The position numbers and the translations under genes are program-made. A DNA stretch of 25,252 nucleotides from Candidatus Sumerlaeota bacterium (GTDB lineage: Bacteria > Sumerlaeota > Sumerlaeia > JADFCT01): assembly GCA_026398575.1 (NCBI GenBank), contig JAPLSP010000104.1, forward strand, positions 1-25,252, written 5' to 3'. The notes under the pieces are model-generated. The model was not told where the DNA came from. It did not search any database and saw nothing but the letters and a program-made list of their open reading frames with translations. Below, piece after piece: positions 1-9,800 of this stretch (the first letter of the stretch is position 1; every line of letters starts with the position of its first letter).

Positions 1-41
1 GTCAGCTGCAGCAGGTAGTGCTCGGTGATTTGTTCCGTCAT
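1..41 (-). CDS. Possible 5' end of a leftward gene, cut by the window edge
   Basis: Reading the minus strand from an ATG at 41-39 gives 13 open codons, MTEQITEHYLLQL, before the window ends. The composition looks like a normal protein N-terminus, and the AT-rich spacer to its right (42-131) is what one expects upstream of a divergent gene. No good Shine-Dalgarno is visible at the usual distance; a GTGAGG lies about 24 bases upstream of the ATG. The helix-like EHYLLQL start would suit a small winged-helix regulator of the DtxR/MntR type, but 13 residues cannot support a family call. A palindrome at 95-111 lies 54 bases upstream and could control it. The reading frame may be chance. Confidence 0.35.
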   Translation of the reverse strand, partial: MTEQITEHYLLQL

Positions 42-94
42 GAGACGGACATTACATAAAGGCCTCACGTCACAATAGTTAAATTTTCGGGTTT

Positions 95-111
95 ATGAAA
101 ATTATTTTCAT
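95..111. promoter_or_regulatory. 17-bp perfect palindrome resembling a Fur-family (7-1-7) operator
   Basis: ATGAAAAT-T-ATTTTCAT has two perfect 8-base arms around a single central base. Its core, TGAAAATTATTTTCA, matches the 7-1-7 operator pattern TGATAATNATTATCA of Fur-family metalloregulators with one symmetrical change per arm. It lies in the only AT-rich non-coding stretch of the window, 54 bases upstream of the putative leftward start at 41 and about 390 bases upstream of the likely promoter of the giant gene. A short AT-rich palindrome can arise by chance, so the regulator assignment is an inference. Confidence 0.35.
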
Positions 112-131
112 CACCTACTTCAGGCGGCTAA

Positions 132-446
132 AGGCATACCAAAATCGGCTCTTTCGTCGAGGTTCGCTTTGCCGCCGGCAAGCCGGGCCCCAAGAAGCTG
201 ACCCTTTACGCCACGAAGGCGGTTGATTATGGCATTGTGAATTTCAGCGTCAACGGCAAGAAGAGCGGAAAAGAATTCGACGGCTATGATCCGAAGGTCG
301 TTTCATCCGGGCCGATCGAATTGGGTGTTTTCGAGCCAAAGGACGGCAAGTTCATTCTGCGCGAAGAAGTGATCGGCGCCAATTCATCTTCGCGGGGAGC
401 GAAATACTTCGCAGGTTTGGACTGCGTGGTTGTGTCCGAGCCGTGA
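132..446 (+). pseudogene. Orphan C-terminal fragment of a secreted or glycan-related protein (5' end missing)
   Basis: The frame ending at TGA 444-446 is open back to a TAA at 129-131, giving about 104 residues, but it has no ATG. Its only GTG is at 237, in the middle of a clearly protein-like segment: upstream of it the same frame reads KIGSFVEVRFAAGKPGPKKL and LYATKAVDYGIVNFSVNGK, so translation from 237 would cut a beta-sandwich in half. The motifs LTLYATKAVDYG, FDGYDPKVV, SGPIELGVFEPKDG and GLDCVVV resemble, from memory, the C-terminal beta domain found at the end of DUF2961 (GH172-type) and related proteins of Planctomycetota-like bacteria. The first several hundred residues expected of such a protein are absent; bases 1-131 are AT-rich or belong to another strand. 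I read it as a relic left by a deletion or rearrangement near base 130. The alternative, a genuine 69-residue protein starting at GTG 237, is less likely. The family assignment is moderate at best. Confidence 0.55.
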
Positions 447-496
447 TTCCATCCGTCCTGTCGAGAAAAAAACTTGAGATTTGGTAAAATTTGCGC

Positions 497-526
497 TTGA
501 TCTCCATATTTTTGTAGCTTTATCAT
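497..526 (+). promoter_or_regulatory. Putative sigma-70-type promoter of the giant gene
   Basis: TTGATC (497-502) and TATCAT (521-526) are separated by 18 bases, matching 4/6 and 5/6 of the -35 and -10 consensus. They lie in an AT-rich stretch after the upstream fragment and before the ATG at 629, which would give a leader of about 95 bases. A second possible -35, TTGAGA at 474-479, has no good -10 partner. The A7 run at 466-472 could act as an UP-like element. This is pattern matching only, and sigma factors of the host lineage may read other motifs. Confidence 0.3.
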
Positions 527-616
527 AGATGACTGTTTCATTAAGTTCTCGGAAATCAAACGTTCGCAATTTCGCAAGACCTAGCCATGTGTGTGGATAG
601 GGTTAGACTTTATAAA

Positions 617-623
617 AAGGAAG
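617..623 (+). promoter_or_regulatory. Shine-Dalgarno that selects ATG 629 as the start
   Basis: AAGGAAG ends five bases before the ATG at 629, which is good spacing for 16S rRNA pairing. The in-frame ATG at 587, 14 codons earlier, has no purine-rich stretch upstream (it is preceded by CAAGACCTAGCC), and the Shine-Dalgarno would then lie inside the coding sequence. Starting at 629 also gives a more plausible signal peptide N-region. Confidence 0.7.
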
Positions 624-628
624 CAGCC

Positions 629-805
629 ATGAATTCCAATGCTATCATGGTCAGTTCCCGTCTTGGAAATTCCAAGACAACGAAAACCGAAGCGGGTTCA
701 TACGCCAATCTTCTTCCGGCTCTGAACGTCTTAAAGAAATGGAGGGGACTGCTGTCATTGTTTGCGCTGGCTCTATGGGTCTCGATGGCTGCCTCAGCCC
801 CGGCG
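629..805 (+). other. Sec signal peptide with a long N-region
   Basis: Residues 1-59. A 35-residue polar N-region is followed by a basic patch (KKWR, residues 36-39), a hydrophobic core (GLLSLFALALWVSM) and a likely signal peptidase I site A-P-A before Gln60, with an alternative A-S-A site at 55-57. No lipobox Cys is present. Extended N-regions of this kind are common on very large exported proteins. Export across the inner membrane is well supported; the route to the surface is not visible. Confidence 0.8.
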
Positions 806-3800
806 CAAACTCTGGTGGATGGCCAGGGATACACCTGGGATTTTTATTATTGGAGCGGGCGCCTCTATTACGGCTCCAATCATGCTTATGATTATGCTTT
901 TTATTTAACTGCGGATGGGGGGGGATTCTCATCTCCAAGTCCGTACACGACCGAGCTCGATGGGCGGCAATTCGTGTGGGGACCGGCAACCATGGGCGGC
1001 AATCAGCTGAAGGTTACCCGAAAGGCTTATGTTTCCCCCTTGGACCATTTCGTCCGATATCTGGAGATTATAGAGAATCCTTATGATGTGGATATAGCTA
1101 CTTACTTATATGTGGAGGGAAATCTTGGGTCCGATGTCAATACGAGCATCACACTGAGTTCCAGCGGGGATCAATTTGTGAATCCCACGGATCAGTGGTA
1201 CTGCTCGGAGGATCCGACGGATTTTTATAGCTCGCCCAGTTTGAATTCGAACTGGTGGGGGAATGGTGGATATTTAGCGCCGAACGGGGAGTCGCTGAAC
1301 CCGGGTTGGAGCTATTTTTATACTCAATTCAATTTTACGATTCCGGCGCATTCCACCCGCGTTTTCATGCATTTCCAAGGCCAGAACTTGAACGCGGCGG
1401 CTGCTGCCGCCAACGCGAATTTCCTTCAGGCATTGCCGCCGGCGGCGCTCGTTGGAATCAATGGAACCGAGTGGGGTTCGATGGCCAATTGGCCCAAAGA
1501 TTTGGCGACGCAGAATCTGAATGAGGGATTTTTTGCCACTGGACCCGCAGGCGGTCCTTTCACCCCCGCGTCAAAGGACTATGGAATCACCAACCAGACG
1601 GGCCTTGCGACCACGTGGACGGCCCAGGCAGGCGCCAGCTGGCTGAGCCTGAATTCCAATAGCGGAACGCTGCTTGCCGGCGCCTCGACAACGCTGACAG
1701 TCAGCATCAATACCAATGCCAATGCTCTCGCGGTCGGCGATTATGACGCGGCGGTCACGATCACGTGCGGCCGGACGGGAATGGCCCAGCTTATCCCCGT
1801 GCATCTCAAGGTTTATGAGTGGATGCAGGTGACGCCTGCGACCAATTCGCAGCTCCAGGGGATCATGGGCGGTCCTTTCTCTCCCAATTGCGTCAGCTAT
1901 ACGATCAAGAACAGGGGAACCAGCCAGATCAGCTGGAGCGCAACCCGAGGGCAAACGTGGCTTCAGGCGCCGAGTCCTTCCGGCGGCTTGCTGGCGGCGG
2001 GTGCGGAGACGGCGGTGAATTTCTGCCTCGACGCCACGGCGGACAATCTGACGCCGCGCGTAACCACCAGTGTGCTGACGTTCCAGAACAACACCCGCGT
2101 TTCGGAAGCGACCAGCCGCGTGCTGCAATTGACGGTCATCGGTGTTGTTTATGTGGACCAAAATGCGACGGGGTTGGGCGATGGGAGCACCTGGGATAAC
2201 GCATACGTGACGCTGCAAGATGCGATCACAACGGCGGCCTCGCAAGGCAAATGGGTGTGGGTAGCGGCCGGCGAATATACCGGCCCCTTCACGCTGTCTT
2301 CCAACGTTCACGTTTACGGAGGCTTCACCGGCACGGCAGGCTCGCGTGAAACGCGTCTGTCGCAGCGCAACTGGAACACCAACGTAACGACCTTGCGTGG
2401 CGGCAGCAGCGTTGTGACAATGAGTTCGCTGGTGAATAGCGCCATAGACGGCTTTACGATCACGGGCGGCTCCGGCGGGAGCTATGGCGGCGGTCTCTAT
2501 ATCAGCTATTGCAATAATACGAACGCCCTTGCCAATTGCCGCATCATCCAAAACACCACGGAGGATTATGGCGGAGGCGTTTATCTGTACAGTTCCGCGC
2601 TTCCAATAGATAATTGCTTCATTGCCGGCAACATCACCAATTACTATTATAGCAATTACGGCGGCGGGCTTTATGGCGCGTATTCGAGTTCGCGGGTGAC
2701 CAGCTGTGTGATTGTTGATAACTTCTGCAATGCCAGCTATTACGGCTATGGCGGCGGTCTCTATCTTAGCAGCTGCGGCAGCATGCAGTTCCGCTCCTGC
2801 GTCATCAGCGGGAACAAAACCTGGGTCAACTATTATGGCTCGTACGGCGGCGGCATCTATCTGTCTTCCTCAAACAGTTATTTTGAAAACTGCCTTATTA
2901 CGGGCAATCTTGCCAATGGAGGCAATTACTATAATGCCTATTGTTATGGCGGCGGCGTTTACTGCAATAGTTCTTCTCCCTCGTTTGTCAATTGCACGAT
3001 TGCAGGCAATTCGAGCATTTCCAATTACGGCGTGGCAAATTCACTGAGCGGCGGCATATATGTGTACAGCAGCAGCAATCCCCGGCTGGTAAATACGATA
3101 CTGGATGACAATAATCGTTTCGCCATATACGAAGCCTCGGCCAATGCCTCTCCAACCAGCCTGACGCATAGCTGTTTCGGGCTGGGCAACGCGGATGGCG
3201 ATTATTACAAATACTCCGGCAGTCTTACACTGACGGGCGCCAACGCGATCAATATGAATGTGCCCAACGCCACTGCGAACGTGGGCGGAGACATCAGCTT
3301 CATCATGGGCGCTTCTTCCTCCTGGACCAATTCCACTTATGACAGCGGCACGGGAAGAACGACGCTGAGCGACTCCACGAATCCTTTCACAGCCGGCGCC
3401 CTGGCCGGGAAGATGATCGTTGGCAATACAGCGAATCGCAAACAGTATTACATCATTTCCAACACGGCCAATTCGATTGAAGTTTTTGGCGATGCCTCCG
3501 CCGCCGTCCCGACGGCCTCCGTTTATCGGTTGGCGGATTATCATTTGCAGAACGGCTCGGCGGCCTTGGATCGCGCGGACGCTGCGCTCGCGCCTTCGAC
3601 GGATCTCGAGGGCGCCGCGCGGCCCGGAAGCGATGCCAAGGTGGATATTGGCGCTTACGAGGCGCTCGCAAGCTATGTCCCGCCGACGGATACGCAGGCG
3701 CCGGTTTCCCAGGCTCTGACGTTGCCGTCCGTTCAATCGAATGCGATATTCTCTGTTCCCTTTGCGGCTTCGGACGCCGAAAGCGGCGTGAAAGACGTCT

Positions 3801-6800
3801 GGCTGATGTCTCGCAAAGACGGCGGCGCCTGGACAACGTACACGCTGGCGACGCAATCGCCCATCAGTTTTGACACTTCGATCAGTGGTGATGGCCGTTA
3901 TGAATTCTTCACGGTCGCGCGCGACAACGTCTTGAACATCGAATCCAAGACGCCGAGGGTCGAAGCCGTGACGGTCGTCGCCGCCAATTTCAGCGGCACG
4001 AAAGCCTATGTGGACCTCAACGCCACCGGCAGCGAATTGGGAACTTCCTGGGCCAACGCCTACCGCAAAATTCAAACGGGCATTGAAGTGGCCGCGGCCA
4101 AAGGCGCGGGACAAGTCTGGGTGGCCGATGGCGCGTATTTTGAAGTCATTACCATGAAGAACGGCGTCGCCGTCTATGGCGGATTCCAGGGCGCTCCTGT
4201 CAATGAAACGCTGCTGACCCAGCGCAATCCGTATTCTAATCCGGCGGTCATAGACGGCTCGAAAGCCGCCAACGGCGCCCCGGCCACGCACGTCGTGACC
4301 TTCTCGAATGTGACGACCGCCGCGCTCAATGGATTCATCGTCACGGGCGGCGTGACCACGACCGGCGCGACGGGCAATTATGGCGCGGGCGTGTATTGCT
4401 CGAACCTCGATAGCGGCAACGAAATCGCCTACTGCAAGCTGGTGGGCAATGACGCCACCGTCAACAACGGCTACGGCGGCGGCCTTTATCTCACCGCCGC
4501 GTCGCCCGCCATCCGCGACTGCTTCATCAGCGGCAATATTGCCTACTACGCCGGCGGCGGCGTCTATATCGCCGACAGCTCGAATCCCCGCTTCGAGAAT
4601 ACCATCATCAGCGGCAACTCCCTGTCATATTATTATTCTTATGGCGGCGGCGTTTATGTATATAATAGCTCGCCCAATTTCATCAACTGCGTGATCAGCT
4701 CGAATTACACCTACTCACCATATTATGGCTATGGCACTGTGTTTCTTGACAGTTCAGCCGCGCCCGGTTTCGTCAATTGCGTCTTTGAAGGCAATAACCC
4801 CCGCGCCATTTATGAGTATAACAGCGTTCCGACGACGGTTTCGCACTGCCTGTTTTACAGCAACTCCAACGCCGACTATCGTTCGAATACCTTTGGTGAT
4901 TTGAACGGCGCCAACAATATCAATATGAATGTTCCACAAGCGTGGAACAACGTGGACGGCAATCCCTCCTTCCTGAATGGCGACAGCGGAACCTGGACCA
5001 ATACCCCGATCTATGACCCGATAACCAATCGCACGACATTGTTCGATACAGCGAAAAACTTTGCGGATAATGCCTTGAAAGGCCTGCTGCTCAATCCGAA
5101 TAACTCGCAATACCGGCAGGCCCTGATCCTCTCGAACACCTCGGCGACCATCGAAGTGGCGGACAATTGCACGGGATTTGTTTCGAGCGGGATCGGCTAC
5201 CGAATCTTGGACTATCATCTGACCGATGGGTCGGCGGCGCTGGATCGCGGCTATGTAGCAGCGGCGGCGCCGAACGATTTTGACTGGCCGCCGGACGCGC
5301 GTCCGGGGACGGACGGCTTGGTGGACATTGGCGCGGATGAAGCGCAGCCCAGCTTCACGCCTGCCGCGGATGTTACCTCGCCCGTGTCGCGAGTTCAGAA
5401 TCTCCCGACGGAAGTCTATACCGCGCAATTTGGCGTGCCGTTTGTCGCGTCCGACTCAGGAAGCCACGTCAAATACGTGGAGCTGTGGTATCAGCGCGAA
5501 AGCGGCGCGTGGACCCAATGGCCGGGGACTTATGCCAACAGCCCGATTTCATTCAATTCGGCGATTACGGGTGGCAGCGGCCGCTATCGGTTCTTCACAA
5601 TCGCCACGGACAATGCGAATAACGTCGAGGACATGAAAGCGGTTGCGGATGATGATACGCTGGTCATATCAACCTTCGCGGGATCATGCGTGTATGTGGA
5701 TAAGGATGCGACGGGCGAGGAACTCGGAACCGACTGGACCAATGCGCTGCGAAGCATCAATACCGGCTTGCGCGTGGCTGCCAACTACTCGGTCACGCAG
5801 GTTTGGGTCAAGCAAGGCGTGTATAATGAAAATGTCGTGATGCAGAGCAATGTCGCGCTGTATGGAAGCTTCGTGGGAACCGAGCTCTTTGCATCCCAGC
5901 GCGCTTATAAGGCCATGGAATTCAAGCCTGCCGGGACGGTGATTGTCGGCCCCGGCTCTGTTGCGGCGGTTGCATTCAACCAGACAACCACAACCACTCT
6001 GGATGGCTTTACCTTGCGGAGAACGGGCGGCAGCGGGTCGGGTGGCGGCGCTTATTTCTCCCAGGCCAATGCCAGCAACAGCATCATCAACTGCGCATTT
6101 ACCGGCAGCAACGTCTATTATGGCGGCGGCATTTACATGGATTCCTCCGCGCCGCTCATCAAAGATTGCGTGATTGCGGCCAACTATGCCAACGATTATG
6201 GCGGCGCATTCTATATCTCTTATAGCCAGCCGGTTTTGGATCATTGCCACATCGCCAGCAATAGATCCTATTCTCACGGCGGCGCAATCTACGCCTATAA
6301 TTCAACCATCTCGATGAATCGCTGCACGATCATTGGCAACCAAACCACCTATGGCAATGGGGGCGCCATCTATAACAATTATTGCAACCTCACTGCCGTC
6401 AACTGCTTCTTTGACGGCAATGAATCGGGTTATCATGGCGGCGCGATCTTTAGCTATGGAGACTATTATGGGAATTGGGGCAAGGTCAATCTCGTCAACT
6501 GCCTCCTGCGCAACAATGTCGTGCTGAATGGCGGCTATTATGGCGGTATTTATCTCAACTATTACGCTAACTTGAGCGCGATCAACACGATCTTCACCGG
6601 TAACACGCGCGGCGCCATCTATGAAAGCGACAATACCACAACGCCATCGGCGGTCATGAACTGCTGCTTCTTCAACAACCCCGACGGAGACTACTACGAC
6701 TTTTATGATGGAACCCTGGTCGGAGCGGCGCGCATCAATGGATCGTTCCCCGGCGCCACGGGCAACGTGGATGGCGATCCGATGCTGCGGCTGAGCGATT

Positions 6801-9800
6801 CGGGCGTTTGGGACGGCGCGCCGGTTTATGACGCTGCCAACTACCAGACGGCGCTGACGGACTCTACCGCCTCATTCCCGCCCGGCGTTTTGGTGGGTCG
6901 GAATATCTGTCCCAATACTTCCAGCCGCCGCGAAGCGCTCATTACCTCCAATACCGGCACGGTGATTTATGTCGCCGGCGACTGGACCGGCGCCGCGCCG
7001 CAAGGATCGGTTTACACCTTTGTGAGCTATCGCACCGTCAGCGGCTCATCATGCATTGACCGCGGCACGAGCAATTCCGCGCCGTCGGTGGATATTGACA
7101 ATAACCCGCGTCCGGTGGACGTCCCGAACGTCGGCGCGACCGGCGCGGCTTATTCCTATGACATCGGCGTTTATGAAGCGCCCGTGTCGGCGATTGACGC
7201 CCTGTCCATTGTTCCCAGCCTCAGCTTCGATGCCGCCGGGCCTCCGGGAGGTCCGTTTGCTCCGTCTTCGCGGCAATATACGCTCAAGAATATCGGCGGA
7301 GCGGCGTTGAATTGGCAGGCAAGCGTGGACGCGCCGTGGCTCGCTGTTTCGCCCGCTTCGGGTAATTTGGGCGCCGGCGTTGTCACGACGGTGACGTTGG
7401 CGCTCAACGGCCAGGCCGCGCTGCTGACGACGCAATCCATCTATAGCGCCGCGGCGACCTTTATCAACTTGTCTTCCGGCGCGCAGCAGCAGCGTCTTGC
7501 GACCTTGCATGTTTTTGTGGATCACTTCACGGAATATTTCTCCAACAGCGACAACGATCTGGATAACACGCAGATCACGTTCACGCCGGATGGCTCGGCC
7601 AACTTCTATAACGTCTGCGCCAAGCCCGTGGATGCATTCCCGGTGGATCCGGCCAGCGGCGTCTCGCTCGGCATGACCGGCTATGATACTTATGCCCAGG
7701 TGGACGTGCCGACGACGCTGGCGGTCTCCTTGTATGGCACGTCCTATACGACGCTCTACGTCGGCAGCAACGGATATATTACTTTCAATTCCGGGGACAC
7801 CTACTGGTCTCCCAGCTTTGCTTCGCATTTCAACCAACCCCGCATTTCGGGTTTGTACTATGAATTCGGCATCGGCTCAGCGGATCAGATTGTGTGGAAC
7901 GAGCTGCCCGACCGCGTGGTTGTGACCTATCAGAATCTGGGCGGGAACACCAGTTACCAGATCGAGATGTTCACGACGGGAACCTTGGCCGGCACGATCC
8001 GTCTGACGTATCTGGGCATTGGAATCTCGGGCGGTTTGGCGGGTCTTTCGGATGGTCATGGAACGCCGGCGGGCTTCGTCGAGAGCGATCTGACCGCTTA
8101 TGTTTGCCAGACCGGCTCGGTGGCTTTCGACAAGCCGATCTACAACTGCTCGAGCGACATGGCAATCGAGCTGGCGGACGCGGGGCTGGCCGGCGCGCTT
8201 TACTACACGTTGACGGTCACCGCGCAAAGCGGCGATTCGGAGCTGGTCGAGCTGGCGGAACTCCCGATCAACTCCGGCAGTTTCTACGGGACACTGCAAC
8301 TATCCGGCGGCGTGCGCGTGCCGGGCGATGGCGTCTTGGAAGTCGTCAATGGCGATACGATCAGCGCGGTTTATCATGACGCTCTGACCGGTTTGGGCGG
8401 CTCGGCCAACGTGACGGCCATTGCGCATACGGATTGCCATGCGCCGCAAGTCAGCAATGTGCAGGTGACGAATCTGTATTCGAACCAAGCCACGGTTACC
8501 TTCGATCTGGACGAGAAGGCGTCGGCGGTTTACGTCTATTATTATTATAATTCGTGCTATCGCTACTGGTCCGCCAGCGGCGATGCGGCCACGACGCATC
8601 AAGCGATTGTCCTGAACCTTTACTACGCCCAGACGACGTATTACTTTAGCATTGAAACCCATGACGCCAATGGCAACGTCGGCGTGTTCGACAACGGCGG
8701 CGTGTGCTATACCCTCACAGCGCCGGCGCGGGCCGATTATTTCACGGAATGGTTCTCCGGCAGCAATGACCTGAGCAATCAAACGCTGCTCTTCACGCCG
8801 GATGGATCGAACAATTTCTACGCGATCTGCCGCAATGCAACCAGCGCCTTCCCGACCGATCCGGCCGGCGGCGTTGACCTTGGGCTCGTGGGTAACGACT
8901 TCACGTCGGTCACGCTGACGGGCGGCAAGACCGTCTCGCTCTATGGCATGACGACGAGTGTGCTGTATATCGGCGCGAACGGGTACATCACGTTTGGCGC
9001 GGGCGATATTGAGTATACCCCCTCACCCACGAATCACTTCGACCTGCCGCGTATTTCGGGCCTGTTCGAGGGGCTGGCGCCCACGACCGGCGCGTTGACC
9101 TTCAAGCAGTTTGCCGACCGCGCCGTGGTGACGTGGAACGGCGTGCCGCGCTGGGGCTTCAGCGATTCCAACAGCTTCCAGATCGAGCTCTATTACGACG
9201 GCACGATCACTATCACGCAGCTGGCGGTATCCAACAATGCGAGCGTGCTGTGCGGCTTGTCGCGCGGACAGGGCGTGCCGCCCGACTTCATCAACAGCAA
9301 CCTGTCGGGCTATGGCTCGTGCAGCCGCGGCACGATCTTCTTTGACAAGTCCGTCTATTCGGGCAATGACACGGTCCACATCCGTGTGACCGATTCCGAC
9401 CTGAAGGGGATCGTCCGTCTGCTGATCGGCGTCGCGACCAGCGGCGGAGATTCCGAAGTCGTGCAGTTGATCGAGACGCCCGCGAACTCCGGCGTCTTCA
9501 TCCGCCAGATGCCCACGCAGGTCTCGACGGTTGTGACCAGCGATCTGACGCTGCAAGTGGCGGATGGCCAGACGATCACGGCCACTTACAACGACGCCGA
9601 CGACGGCACAGGCAGTCCGCGCGTGGTCCAGGCCACGGCGCTGGTGGACGCGCGGGCGCCCGTCATTTCGAGCGTCACGATCACCGGCGTTTACTCGAAC
9701 CAGGCGATCGTGAATTTCAGCACGGATGAGCAAAGCGCCACGCAGATTCGCTACGGGCTGGCGTGCGGCTCGCTGACTCAGACCAAGGCCGGCGCCGCCG

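Noticed and set aside
587..628. ATG 587 as the start of the giant gene
   Set aside because: There is no ribosome binding site upstream, while AAGGAAG sits correctly before ATG 629. The extra 14 residues add nothing to the signal peptide.
2480..3060. Repeated TATGGCGGCGG-type DNA motif as a CRISPR-like or regulatory repeat
   Set aside because: The repeats are in frame and encode the GGG(V/I/L)Y turn of beta-helix coils, with varied third bases and spacing. They are protein repeats.
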